NCBI RefSeq assembly: GCF_036711975.1
Contig: NC_091967.1
Coordinates: 28,830,001 to 28,894,000 of the forward strand
Direction of reading: 5' to 3'
Length of the DNA: 64,000 bases
Source: Onthophagus taurus
Taxonomy: Eukaryota; Arthropoda; Insecta; Coleoptera; Scarabaeidae
Made by a program: the position numbers and the translations under genes. Below the pieces are notes generated by a model. It saw only the letters and a list, made by a program, of their open reading frames with translations. It did no database searches and was not told the origin of the DNA. Shown piece after piece: positions 10,973 to 22,749 of this stretch (the first letter of the stretch is position 1; every line of letters starts with the position of its first letter).

Positions 10973-12774
10973 ATATGGTATATATTGAATTATATAATCA
11001 TGAATTATGAAACTAAATAATTAATTTCATATCATGCAGCATACCTGAAATATCTTCTGTTGGTTGATCTTGTGGAGACAAAAAGCAATTTATAGTTTTT
11101 TCTTACAAATCTAAATGATTTAAAAAACATATATAGATTAAAAAACAAACTTTTTATGCAAAATTTCATTTACCTAGTAAGCATAATGTAGGAAGCTTTT
11201 TCAATTTCTCCTCAACATATTTGCACATTGTTGCATTATGGTTGGGGTAAACACAATAGTTACTTAGACGCTTATCATTAATTAATTCAAATAATTTTGA
11301 ATTGTGTATTCCAGAGAGCCAAGCCATTCGAATAATAGGGTCGGTCAGAAAATAATATCTAGAAATACAGAATGAAAGTAATTATGCTGTATTAATTAAT
11401 AATTTTTATAATTAACCTTTTAATGTCTATCATCGCAAGATGGTACACAGTAAGGAATAATAACCGACATTTTTATCATTTAAAAAATTTTAAATGTTTT
11501 TTACACTTTTTTACACTTAATTACAAAATTACACTTATAAATTACACTTATTAAAAATATCAACTGATTTATCAATATCATTTAAATTTTACATCACTTA
11601 ATTTGACTTAATTAATCAAAGATGAATACAAAAAAAAAGAAATGAAATATAAGCCACCTTAAAGGTTGTTTAAATTTTAATTTGTGTAGAATTAGTTATC
11701 GACGGTGACATCGGATGGCGTTGACGACGGTTACAATTTTCATTCATTTGAGATCCCCCCATGATACAAATAACAACATTCAACACTCGTATGCAAGTTA
11801 GAAACTGACAATTTCAAAGGTAGGATTGAACAAAAGACATTTTTAAGTGTTCAAATTACAACAAATACAGGTGTAACAAATCATTGTCACTTCTGTCGAG
11901 TTGGTTGATAATTCTTTCTCCATAATCGTGTTTTCTTCCGTGATTTCTTGGTGAAGTTATTTTCTTTCAAAATTACCTAACAGGTACATATTATCTTTGT
12001 TTTCAACACACACAAGATTGGTTTAAATTAACATTAATAATGAAACTACTAAAAAGTTTTAACATAACTGAATAATTGATTACGATTTTCTACTACTACG
12101 CACCATGTGGAAGCATTCACAATAATAATTTTATTAATAATTATGAAGTATCGAAAAGATAGTGCATATAAATTAATGAATTACAATACGCGTTAATTAA
12201 TTAATTACATGTTTTCATTTTGTTTCAGTTTGTGGACGAATTGCATGGATTTAGGATGGTCAATCATTGTGTAACTAAAATGGGGCCAACACGTTGATTG
12301 TAAATATATTGTCTAATATTCAATGGAACTTCCTTAGGTCTATCAAATTAATTACGAAAAAGGAAAATTGATGCTGAATGTGACTTTCCACTGTCACATG
12401 TAGGTTATTATCAGATCCACATAAATGTATATTATTTCCACAATATGCTGCTGAGGTATCTTAATGATTTCATATTTGTGATATGTAGTTAGGAATCAGT
12501 CTTTCATGGCTGTGCTATGGATGGGTACACTAGTGTTCTACAAAGAATAATTGCCACAGAGCTTCAGAATAATTCTTTGTGGAATGCATGTGTATGTGCA
12601 ACCTGTACATTTTGGGATCTGCGTTTTTGATAATTTATTTTGTTAAAGTATCCAAAATGTAACTCTTTCTTATAATTCTGCTTATTTTCTATGTACTTCA
12701 TATTATGTAACTGATCACATAATTATAAGGACTTATCTTGGTCAAAGAGGTTGAGATGAGATCTTTTCGAGATA
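10973..12774. other. AT-rich stretch, little recognisable
   Basis: Minus-strand exon-like pieces at 11479-11415 and 11360-11175 read a Cys pair (YCVPSC) followed by MAWLSGIHNSKLFEL, vaguely like a THAP or other zinc-coordinating DNA-binding domain, with a plausible intron between. This is weak. The rest (11480-12770) shows no RT, transposase or RNA gene. Confidence 0.3.
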
Positions 12775-12845
12775 TACAGGGTGTCAAATAAAAAACGCCC
12801 CTTTGTCATTTACATTCTGATTTTCATGAGCGAGATATCAAATAG
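12775..12845 (+). repeat. Transposon terminus of TACAGGGTG type, copy 1
   Basis: Starts TACAGGGTGTC and shares with 14138-14218 the block GTCATTTAC, then GATTTT, then ATGAGCGAG and ATCAAAT. Both copies point the same way. They look like left ends of two members of one IS630-like family (compare 10972 and 60461). No matching right end was identified. Confidence 0.6.
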
Positions 12846-13507
12846 TATAATAGGATAATAAAAATAGTTCGAAAAAAAAGCAGATTGACACTAATGACGT
12901 TCAAGCTCTTTGTCATTTCTCGCATTTTGTTTTTTTTTTCTGTTCGCCAATCTGTTTGCTTTATAATTAAGTTTTTTGGTTTCAAGTAGCCTTTCTTGCC
13001 ACTTGTCCAGAGCTTATTTGTTCTTCTTTCATTGGTGGGTCTCCAGAGTCCGCTTATAGAACAGTAGTAGAGAGAAATGCGCACTCTGTGTTAAAATAAG
13101 AGCAACACTACCCCCTCTAGATTAGTATGGCACACACGCGTGAAATTTGATTTCTATATACAATAAGGTCTCGATTTGCGTCGGGGTTACGTTCCGGTAA
13201 AGTGCCACGCAAATCGAAACAACGCAAATCGAATCACATTATTCCATAAGACACCATATAAATTTATTAGATTCGTTCTGGCGACGTCGTAAGCACTGTG
13301 TGAAATGCGCACACATATGCAAATATTATACAAAATCATTGCTGGGATCAATGTTGGGAGTATTTTAATAAACTATTCAATCATAAAAATAGTTATAATG
13401 TATGTATGTACTATAAAAATCAATATGAACAGTAAAAAAATAATACAAATATTGTAATAACAAAATAACCTTATAATTCCTAACAATAAAAATATTTAAT
13501 AAGATTT

Positions 13508-13870
13508 TTACGTTTTTAAAAAATCATCCAAAGTTTGCTGTCTTGCAGTCATTTTGCGTGAAGTGTACAGGTCCTTGTAGCACTGAACAGCTTTGGCGAC
13601 AGCATTCATTACAGTTCTCTGATTTTCGTCCTTATCGTGGTTAATAAAAATCTCGATAACTTTGTCGATAAATGAAAACGCTTCTGCAAATTTTTGATTT
13701 GTAATTTTTGTAATGTCTTCTGTGTCTTAATGCTCAGTAACATCTTCAGTTGCAGCAGTAAAATTTTGTAGTAAGTCATCGCATGTAATTTCTTCTTCAT
13801 CTTGATTTAAAATTATGTCTTCAATGTCGTTTACCTCCATCCCTTCAAAATGTACCTCTTCTGCGTATTG
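13508..13870 (-). pseudogene. pogo/Tigger-type transposase, C-terminal fragment
   Basis: The minus strand encodes an acidic stretch (NDIEDIILNQDEEEITCDD) followed after one in-frame stop by AEAFSFIDKVIEIF and a terminal TARQQTLDDFLK before the stop. That ending (RQ.TLD.F) is typical of Tigger/Jerky-like pogo transposases. The flank at 13160-13235 has repeats of ACGCAAATCGAA-type sequence that resemble Tigger termini. The DDE core was not found; the continuation to 14030 is degenerate. Confidence 0.65.
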
Positions 13871-14137
13871 AACCAAATCATTGACAAACCCTTCGACTGC
13901 TTGATTGAGATTTCATCATTGAGATGTTGAAACAGTTGTTTGAATGTCCTGCGTAGATAATAAGCTTTAAAATTAGAAATGTCACCTTGATCCTGACTGA
14001 GACTGTATAAGAGCCGTTGTGTTACGCGGGAGAAAGATAAATTTTATGTTTTCGCAGATTTCGTCTAGATCAGGAGTAGAGTTGTGCAATTGAACGCTCA
14101 AATATAATTAGGTCAATTGTCGGTCAATTGACCAATA

Positions 14138-14218
14138 TACAGGGTGTCACACAAGAACGCTGCAAGCTGTAACTCTGTCATTTACCTTCCGATTTTTATG
14201 AGCGAGTTATCAAATGAA
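14138..14218 (+). repeat. Transposon terminus of TACAGGGTG type, copy 2
   Basis: Homologous to 12775-12845 (see that entry), in the same orientation, 1.36 kb apart. The sequence between them includes the pogo fragment, so the two copies probably do not delimit one element. Confidence 0.6.
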
Positions 14219-14219
14219 A

Positions 14220-14899
14220 TGGTTTGATGAATACTATGATTCATGCTACAAATAAACTTTTTTCAACCCCATCTGCAATTTCAAGCGATTATCAACTTTC
14301 GATTTTCAAATTGCTCGGTATGTTTTTCTTCACGAGAAAAACAATTAAAACATTTTCCGAATATTGTCTTAGTTACTGTTGTAATACTGTAGTGTGCCAT
14401 CGAAAAGAAGCAGAGAGTCCATATTGAATGTACCAATATAGCGGCAAATTTGAAAAAAATTGAAACGTGTATATGAAAATATTATTTATTTATTATTTAC
14501 AAAGTAACAAAATCATAAATAAAAATGTTAATAGTACTATTTAATATTAACGCATTGATCATTGAACATTTAATGATAATTATTGATGACATAATATTAA
14601 AAAGGATAATTTTTGAAAAACATCTTAAGAGAAACTGAAAACTAACTATAAGTACAAAGATTTTCATGTCTGGTGTTATCTGAAATTATTTATAGAGATG
14701 TTTTAGTACTAAATTTGTTATGAATTATTCTTAGATAGTAACAATATTAATTGGCAAAAATTACAGGATAAAACATTTCTACAAATAACGCGTTGATGGT
14801 AATTATCAGTTTCTCTTAAAAATAAAAATTTTAAAAAATTGCACATTTGAATATTTATTGATTATGGAGTAAAATTAATTTATTTCATTTATTTCTGAT
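14220..14899. other. AT-rich stretch without recognisable gene
   Basis: Only short AT-rich frames and A/T runs are seen. It lies downstream of the P-element fragment and may be its 3' non-coding part. Confidence 0.4.
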
Positions 14900-16270
14900 G
14901 GAGCGGCCCTTTGCATTTCAATTAAAACGTTTATTTATATGTTGTACTCTTGTCCTGATGTATACTGATGATATTGCTTTTATTAACTGAACTATATGAT
15001 TGGAAGCCAGGTCTTGATCTAAAACATGATACTTTAAATTTTCAAATACAAATTTATGTACATCTGCAAACACAACTGTTGTTAAAATGTTGGTTAAATG
15101 TAATAAAAGATTGTCACAACCGACTGGTGTTTCTCGGTCTTTCGTCAGTCTTTCACAAATTTTTTCGGCACTTTTACAAACTTTAATCGCTTTCAAGCTA
15201 GGGTATATCAACTTTCCGTTAGTTTTGGAATGATATCAAATCCAAATCCGGTAAATTATGATTTTTCTCTTCTAGCAACAATGATCGACATTCACTGCAC
15301 CTAATCTTTTCAATCAATTTTCGCACCACAAAGCCGCCAATATAAGCTACTACGTTGTCTATATATTTGGATAAATGTAAAAAATTAGGCATCTTCTTCT
15401 AGTTCAACATCGTCAAATAATTTGTACATCTTCATAAAATTATAAAACGTCATGTGATGATCAAAAATTGGTTTAGAAGATGAAACATTAAGAATTGAAG
15501 TAGAATCTGTTTGCACATTTCCTTTACTGTGTACCAATTCATGGTGTATAATTAAATGTTTGTAGGCTGCTGCAAATTGTTTGGCTGTCGGGTTATTATT
15601 ATGCCCTCCTTTATTCCTAATTGCGGAGAAAAATAATTCAAGGTGAACTTGACTGAATTTGTAAGTCAACAAATAGCTAAAACAATAACAAGGTAGTATA
15701 TTATATTGAATAACAAGATTAACAGTTACGTTAATATAGGTTTATCACAATTAATATAAATATCAAATAGACCTAGTAGACTTTTTATTAGCACTAAATA
15801 GCTAGTAAACGGTGTTTTTCTTCTAGAATGAATTAGTAACTGTCCAGAAGGTAATCTTATATTGCTTAAGTAGAGGTAGGCTTCATCTAAAAATGGTTTC
15901 CATATACATAAATTGTTGGTTCTGATTGGAGCTTTGTAATTTCTTGCAAACGGAGACCTTGAGTTAAACGTGTCAAACAATCTAAAATATATTATTTAAT
16001 TAACACAAACATATATTATTATTAAAATATACATATATTATTACTAAAATATACATATATTATTACTAAAATATACATATATTATTATTATTAAAATGTA
16101 CCTGTCAAATATTCTGATAAATTTTGTTGTTGCATAGGAATTCTTAAACTCATCCAACTGGATTTATTTGGCAATAATCAATGGCATCTGCATCATTTGA
16201 CGACAGTGTTTGCACCGCTAACCGCACCTTCATAGGTTGTTTATCCCAATCTATGTGGACTATTTTTTAA
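14900..16270 (-). pseudogene. P-element (THAP9-like) transposase, C-terminal half, copy A
   Basis: Read right to left: MKVRLAVQTLSSND near 16230; ATTKFIRIFDR at 16150-16108, a likely intron, then LFDTFNSRSPFARNYKAPI from 15980; then YKFSQVHLELFFSAIRNKG near 15660 with NNNPTAKQFAAAYKHL. These are hallmark motifs of the P-element C-terminal domain. 15211-14918 is a helical tail. Introns or gaps separate the pieces, and a stop or frameshift occurs near 16165. The N-terminal THAP and catalytic parts are absent: a Harbinger fragment starts at about 16285. This lineage differs in sequence from copy B (19619-21110). Confidence 0.75.
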
Positions 16271-16479
16271 CGCCAATCGGCTCAATAAAATGGCAGTTTT
16301 CTAAGATTTAATGTGAAATTAAAAATATGGTGTGTTATTAGTTTGTTTAAAAATACTTCACTCTTTCAAATAAAATAGAACATTTATAAATAAAAAAAAC
16401 AAACAATAAATTTGCATTCATTATACTAAAAGCTAAGAGCAATCTATGTCTATAAAAAAATATTAAAATTACTATATTC

Positions 16480-16650
16480 GTTTTTTTCTTGTTGGCCCAA
16501 CTCTTCAAAACCACCATTTATTTCTTTGAAAATCTCGACCTATGCATTTCTTGTTAGGATTCTGTCCTCATAACTTTCTCGAGTCTTATTCCATAAAATA
16601 GGACGATCGTGAACTAGGGTTATTAGCACCTCTAAATCAACTTCGGCCAT
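16480..16650 (-). pseudogene. MADF-domain partner gene fragment (Harbinger-4)
   Basis: Starting at the ATG at 16650 the minus strand reads MAEVDLEVLITLVHDRPILW followed by NKTRESYEDRILTRNA, the first two helices of a MADF (Myb/SANT-like) DNA-binding domain, then stops. Further MADF-like codons follow out of frame. In PIF/Harbinger elements this second protein assists the transposase in DNA binding and nuclear import. Truncated. Confidence 0.6.
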
Positions 16651-16773
16651 TATTAACTCAACTAATTTTACACAAAATTAGATTTTTTTTTAATTTAAAT
16701 CTTATCTACGAAGATACAAACGACTCAGCAGGATTGCAAATAACACGAGCCGGCTAGATGTGTACTGTGCCGG

Positions 16774-19452
16774 CAGTGTTGCCAACGACATCGTAGAGTA
16801 AAACTACATTGATGCTTAAAAAAACGGTAGAAAACTGTAAATATTAATTTAAAAAACGGTTATCTACAGCTTTCCTTTATGTTGTATAATTTAATATTAA
16901 TATTAATGGTGGTAATAAATAAAATGTTTATGAGAAAGAAATTATAGTAAAAAAATTATGAGTTCCTTAAATGTATTAAAATTAACAAATATAAAAATAT
17001 TTATGAAGAAGTTAGATATTATTAGCTATTATATCATTTTCAATTTGTAAATCTTCTTGATTTTCTGTTTCATCTTTTTTTTTTTAAATCGTACATATTT
17101 GTGTTGAATTTCTCAATATGCTTATTGGCCGCTTCAAACTCAAAAGAGTTTTTAATTTAGATTTTGTGTGCAAGGTACCCTTTATTGTGATCGTAGAAAG
17201 CTTATTTTTAAGTTTCGTCTTCATAATATTAATAGTTTAAAAAGAAACGTTCTACCGTAGTAGTACTGTGTGGTAGACACAAAAGTTTTTTTGTTAAATT
17301 AGATAACAGTGGAAATGTTGTTGATCCATCGCCCTTTTGTAATCTGGAAACGTGTCCCCAAAATTTTTCCCCATTAAGCGTGTCAGCTTCGTCAAAATTC
17401 AAATTGGTGTTGCGAAGAGTTCGCCATTTCCTATCCAATTCCGTTATATTTTCCGAGCAAATACTTGGGAAAGAATATAACAGTTCAGCAATTGAAGTTA
17501 TTTGCTTTTTGTTCAAGCTATGGTCTAAAATCGCTTGTGGGTTCAACATCTTTAAACACTTTAAAGAACGTAGTCTTTGTCATCGAAAGGAAAACTGCGT
17601 CTGATTTGGGTTGCTGCCTCAATGTAAAACTCTGTACATTTTCTATAAAAATTTGTTAGTTTATCGTCATCCAACTCTTTAGTGTCCTTTTTTAACCGAA
17701 TCAAATTTGGTATCATTCCGCCTACATATGTTTCAAATAACGGTAAATGGGTCCTAACGTCGTTTACATCAACACTTAATACTTTCTGTTCTTTGGCAGT
17801 TGAAATATCTTTGGCATTGTTTTTCTCTTCTTCTGTTAATTCTAAATAAATTGGTTGTATAAAACATTCTAAAATAGTTACATACACAGTGTAAATTTGA
17901 TCATATAGTAAGTACAACTTCGGTTTCTCTGCTTGCATTTCTTTATTTAAATCAGTGAATATAGGTAACGTAAATCGTAAAAACTCCAAGTATAATTCAG
18001 TTGTCGGTTCCAGGGCTTTCGTTAAAATACCTTGCGCAGAAAGAAGACGATCTGTAAAAACTGCCGATTGAAAATATAGTTTAATAGCCGGGAGCTGTTC
18101 TAGCAATCAATTTACAACATCGTTCAACGACAGTCATCTGGTTTGTGCAGGGTGTAATATTTTATGTGGTTTTATATTTGTAAACGCCTGAAATGTTTTG
18201 AAATCACCAATGCGTTTAAATGACATATACATTTAATAGTGAAAAGATTGGGTATATCGTTCTTTAAATGAGTAACAATCGAGTTATTGCCTCCAAACAT
18301 TACATTGGCGCCATCAGACACAAACCCTATCATATTTTTCTCGTACGGGATTTGTCTCTCAATAAAATATTGGACAGTTTCATTGTATAAACTATTAGCT
18401 GAACCGTCGCCGTCGGTAACTGGTATTACCGTTAGAAATTTATCTTCTACTTCATAATTTGGGTTGACTAACCTCGCGATCAAAGCTAAATGCTTGATTG
18501 TCGACTTATCAGTGCTCTCATCTACCGACAATGAAAAATGGTTTTGTCTTAAATTTTCTATCAAGTTTTCTTCTGCTGTTTTTTCTGTTATGTTTACTAC
18601 AATAGCGCGAGCTTTTGTTCTGCTCATAGACAATTTTTCAGCAATTTTTGAGTCTGGACATACAGAGTTAACTAAACAACATTAAATGCGAGGTTATGTT
18701 CTGCAATAAAACAAGCCGGCTTAATTTCACCGGGTTTTGCCATCCGTTGTGATTGTTGCGAATTTGAAGATGATGAAAACAAAGATGTAAGTTTAGGTTG
18801 CTTTTGTAATTTCTTTCAATTCCCTTCATGCTTAGACGAATTTTTATGCCGCATCAGTTCCTGAATGCCGCATTTCCTATCACAGTCGCATGCAGAGCAA
18901 TAAAAATACGAATAATAAAAAAGGTATTTTTTACTTTTTGCAAGCCATCCACTAAATTTTTCATCTTTGAGCCAAGAATCAATAAGTTTTTGCTCATATC
19001 TGACTACTTTCTTCTTTTTAGGTGGTGATTTATCAAAATCTGACTCACTATCACTGCTACTAACCATAATCCTAACTTTTTGATTGTTTTCAAAGCACTT
19101 ATTATTATAAAAACACACAAAACAACAATCGGTCGCTAAAAAATCTAAACAAATGACAGCTCTGGCAAGACAGGGGATTTCTGCGTCACAAACAATAGAA
19201 AACAGGAATTCTGTTTTGTCTCTATTTTCTATTGACTAACGCCATCTATTAAATCGATTAACAGTTGCATAGTTTGGTCTCCTAGATTCTAGATGGCAAG
19301 TTTATCTGAAGCAGAATGAGTGTACGGGCGATATGTAATACGTGAAATATATGGCATTACAATATTAACTAAAAAACAGTAGATTTGTAGGTCTAAACTA
19401 AAAACTAGGAAGATTAAAAAAAAACTGTAAATCTACAGTTAAAACTGTAGTG
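16774..19452 (-). mobile_element. hAT-2 transposon with 8-bp target duplication
   Basis: The left end is CAGTGTTGCCAACG (16774), the right end AACTGTAGTG (19452); CAGTG/CACTA are hAT-type termini. Identical octamers TGTGCCGG flank both ends (16766-16773 and 19453-19460). Subterminal ACTGTAAAT and CTACAGTT motifs recur at 16810-16870 and 19370-19450. Length 2679 bp. It encodes a broken transposase on the minus strand. Confidence 0.88.
17229..19067 (-). pseudogene. hAT-2 transposase, broken
   Basis: Start at ATG 19067 (MVSSSDSESDF), followed by a KKKKVVRYEQKLIDSWLKDE segment and a Cys-Cys/His-His zinc finger (YCSACDCDRKC, then HKNSSKH, to about 18816). 18633-18172 has FSLSVDESTDKSTIKHLAL, GFVSDGANVMFGG and CICHLNALV, the catalytic N-half of DUF4371-type hATs. 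18106-17561 is a helical middle. 17549-17229 ends in LLCLPHSTTTVERFFS-like dimerisation sequence (PHSTTTVERFF). Frames shift between the pieces (near 18690, 18170 and 17560), so no full enzyme can be made. Related to SCAND3/ZBED-type genes in vertebrates. Confidence 0.85.
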
Positions 19453-19618
19453 TGTGCCGGCTCCCGTGAATCGAGTAAACGACCGGTAATCATTTACCCG
19501 ATCACGATATTAATCGGACAAGTATGAAAACTCTCATATACTTTTTAACTTTGCGTCGTGTACCCTGCGTTTACCCAGTCGTTTACAAGACTGCCGGGTA
19601 GATGTGAAAGGGCCCTAA

Positions 19619-21110
19619 ATGTGGCGAATATTTTGATAGCGCGCACCTAAACTCTACAATTTTTTGGATATCGAACCCAGCCGTTCAGCGAATCAAACAA
19701 TTGATTCATCAAATGAACAAATTCGCCAGTAGCTAAAGATTCAGCAGGTAAACCTTTAGTTACATGAAATGTGTATTGATGCAGTAACTGTGTGACCCAA
19801 CTGATCAGCAGCCATTTTCACCTTCATTTGAATATTACTGATTTTAGTTTTGGCAACTGGTTGTAGGTTCTACGCTGCTGATCTAAATTGAAGGCAGACT
19901 GAATATATACAAACTTTGCGCTCTTATTGCTTTCATACGCAATATCATATCGCAACAACGCATTTCGTGTATTCTTCAGTAAATGTGGCACTTCATAGAT
20001 TGTACATATTTTTTCTCCACTTACTTCAAACACATCGTCGTTGTTACAACAAAGTAAATTACATGCGGCCACATTAGTAGACCCCTGATCACAAACAATT
20101 GCGACCACCTTTAAACCAATTGCTCGCAAATTACTAATTATATTGACAATTAATTGCTTTAGAGAAGTGGCTGCTATTGTATTTTGAACAAAAAATAAGC
20201 AACAACTTGCTTATAATTTTTTTGAACCTTTCTGACCATGAAAGGTCCTGGTTTGCCATTTTGTTATTGGTTCCGAGTACACGCAAATCTTCGAATCCCG
20301 AAATTCTTTGTTCATGAGCGTCATAATGAAGCCCACTACTAATTGTAAGTTGAACTTCATGAGGGTGCGATACTTGTCAACATCATTCATGCTCCTAACC
20401 TGACGTTTAAGATAATCCATAACATTTGTATTTAAACCGGTACGAAAAGACATGTTGGATAACAGGCCTTTTAAAAGTCTTATTGATGGTAATTCAAAAT
20501 GGCCTTGTAGGTAACGACATAATCGTGGGCTTTTGTAGATAGATAAAGCAAATGCTTTATCTTCCATAGTCCACCTTTTACCTGACTTAGATCTACTAGA
20601 ATTGCGTAACAGAATTAATAAATTCCTTTGTTACAGAATTCAAAATAGATTCGATGAACTCCAATCGGCCCTCATCATATAATTTCCTAACAAAACTCAC
20701 GTCAGCTTTAGCGCTTTTCAGCTGTGATTTTAACTTTGCCAATTTCGACTGTATATCACGATGAATTTTAACATTATCACACGGGTCTAAATTTTAAAAC
20801 ACCTGTTGTTTCAACATTATCCGATATACCGCTCAAATCTACTCTATCTATTAGCAGGAATAATTGAAGATGCATTACCGGATATGGAATTATCGGATGC
20901 TTGGGATGTCATGGTAGATGTCCTAGGATAAGGTTTTCGACAGCAATTATGTATTAATCAGTTGTTATCAGGATTGCTACAATCGGAATCAGAAAAATGG
21001 TCTTCGCGAATAAACTGATTTTCTGGTTTTAAATGGTTAACTAACCTACAAATACATTTCCAAAGTGAGAGTGCCTGGATCTTTTGGGAATCGGTGAAAT
21101 TTTTTATTGT
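19619..21110 (-). pseudogene. P-element (THAP9-like) transposase, N-terminal and central part, copy B
   Basis: Read right to left: a THAP-like remnant near 21110-21070 (KKFHRFPKDPGT); a helical/coiled segment at 20810-20630 (KLAKLKSQLKSAKADVSF); 20567-20211 with EDKAFALSIYKSPRLCRYL and MSFRTGLNTNV; 20129-19824 with VVAIVCDQGSTNVAACNLL and VPHLLKNTRNALL, the GTP-binding/RNase H-like region; then LATGEFVHLMNQLFDSLNGW at 19740-19680. Order and motifs are those of P elements and THAP9. Frames change several times. The copy ends at the Harbinger-4 terminus. Its C-terminal region overlaps in content with copy A, so these are two different insertions. Confidence 0.78.
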
Positions 21111-21139
21111 TAGGGCTATTAGTATAATATGAATTTTTA

Positions 21140-21400
21140 CATGAAGCCGTCAGGCGACGAAGCACACGCACGACGTGGTCCTCGCCGCGTCGTGCGTGTA
21201 AACACCGGGCATAACGCACACCGTGCCGCGCACCATACGCATGCGCCCCCGTCCTAAAGCCTAACGTGCTCTGCATACGCTGTTCCACACAGTGGCGCAT
21301 GGCAGGATCCTGAAATTCGGCAATCGCGTGGTGGGGTCGAAGTCGCCTGGCGTCTGAAGGGCGCGCAGATGCGGCTTATCGGAAATCTAACGACGACAAT
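21140..21400. other. Short GC-rich island with hairpin
   Basis: Against an AT-rich background this block is strongly GC-rich. CACGCACGACGTGG at 21168-21181 and GCCGCGTCGTGCGTG at 21185-21199 form a tight hairpin. It lies directly upstream of the THAP remnant of P copy B. No ORF of known type. Possibly a small insertion or a promoter CpG cluster of a lost element. Confidence 0.45.
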
Positions 21401-21497
21401 AATTGAAGCATGGAAATCAAAAAGCAGTTATGTCCAAATAGGCAATTTTTTCCGGAGACATAAAAAACCGTTAAAAGCGAAAAGTACATAACTTTCC

Positions 21498-22485
21498 TCA
21501 TAATAGATAGTCTTCAACTTTAAAATCATCAGTAGTCATCATCAGTTCTCTAAAAAAAATAATAGTTGGGGTGGACTTATGGGTTTTTTTTATTTCCACA
21601 AAAAGAAATACAAAGAAAATGTTATATAAATTCAGTATCTGATTCGCTTTCATCACCTGGGACACTCTGACAAGCTGCAAAAAGTTCTACGTAGTACTGT
21701 TGAGCTTCCGCGGAGAGATAACGTATTAAGTTTTTAAGATTTTCTAGCTTTGCTTCCTTCATTGGTAGATAACTATTATAAAGTGGTTGTTTAGGAAAAC
21801 AGACTTTTAAAACAACTTTTATTTTTTTGTAAACTAAACTGGCTCCAAACTGTACCTTTCATTGTTTTACTGACATGAATTTCATGCTTATGATATGCAG
21901 AATATTTTACTATCTTGCAGTCCGATATTAAAAACTTTTCAGATGGTGTACCCCGTGAGCCTTTAGAAGTAATAGTTTTTTTAAAAATACTTGTAAAATG
22001 ATTCTTAAAATCAAAAATCATGCCTTGTCGAACATCAACAACTTCAAAGTGAACATTATTGCGAGCAATATCATACCATTTCTCCGTCAGTTCTACTTTC
22101 TCCTGTCGCCTTTTTTGAATTTCTATTTTCGCAAAATCTCTGTCATTAGGTAAATAACTATGGCCTCTTATAGGATATCGTTGTTCAATATAGTCGAATC
22201 TTCCCATCTGAATTAGGCAATAAAAAAATTCAACTAGTGTATGATTTCTATTCTAGCCTGTGCACCCGTCAGAAAAAAACATAGAGTTTTTTTACTGTTT
22301 TAGGTATATAGTTCTCAATAAAGTGATTAAGTAGGCTAACCACCTCTGAACAACCTTTCTTTGCATCGGTTTCTTTGTACATGTACATAACTTGTTTATT
22401 GTCCGACATCTTATGCACTCCAAAGTTATATACCCACATCTGCCTAGAGTAGAACTCCTCTGTGACGTTTGTTACGGGCACAGGA
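21498..22485 (-). pseudogene. Unrecognised transposon-type protein, fragments
   Basis: 22481-22269 reads FYSRQMWVYNFGVHK, then YMYKETDAKKGCSEVVSLL and YIPKTVKKLYVF, followed out of frame by a DGC(T/A)G-like segment near 22262. 22207-21791 reads QRYPIRGHSYLPNDRDFAKI and a helical C-part. I recall multi-copy insect proteins with this pattern (host-like but repetitive, RGHS.LP.DRDF), but cannot name the family or its function. Frames are disrupted. Probably a remnant of a poorly characterised DNA transposon. Confidence 0.45.
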
Positions 22486-22535
22486 ATATTCTGCTAATCA
22501 AAAGTTATCATTTCTTTGTTCTTTGTTTCTTTGTC

Positions 22536-22690
22536 TTTGTTCGTCACTGTTTGGTCGGATCCAGGGTCAGACATTATAATCTGCGACAATGGACACCGAA
22601 TCGGAACTCTGCCACTTTTAAAGTGTTGTGTGACGTTCGAACCAGGAAGGGTATTATCCTAAGTGACAAACCGCTTGAAAAGAATCAAGA
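22536..22690 (+). repeat. Dispersed repeat, copy B
   Basis: Second copy of the 150-bp repeat at 630-779, same orientation, differing at about 15 positions. The frame 22392-22748 spans it. It is directly upstream of the gypsy RNase H fragment on the opposite strand. Confidence 0.6.
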
Positions 22691-22749
22691 ATCTCGTTCA
22701 TTCTCAATCTCCAATGAACAAGGCGTGATGAGGGATTCTGACAATTAAA

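Larger units (their letters stand above)
16285..19615. mobile_element. Harbinger-4 fragment, carrying hAT-2
   Basis: The right end reads GATGTGAAAGGGCCC and is followed by TAA (19616-19618), which is the usual PIF/Harbinger terminus (GGGCCC-rich) next to a TWA target. A MADF-domain exon typical of Harbinger elements lies at 16650-16480. The left terminus is not recognisable and the transposase is absent. hAT-2 (16774-19452) sits inside. The fragment separates the two P-element remnants. Confidence 0.5.

Noticed and set aside
16020-16100. Short direct repeats (ATATACATATATTATTA) as a CRISPR-like array
   Set aside because: Simple AT microsatellite without unique spacers, in a eukaryotic context.
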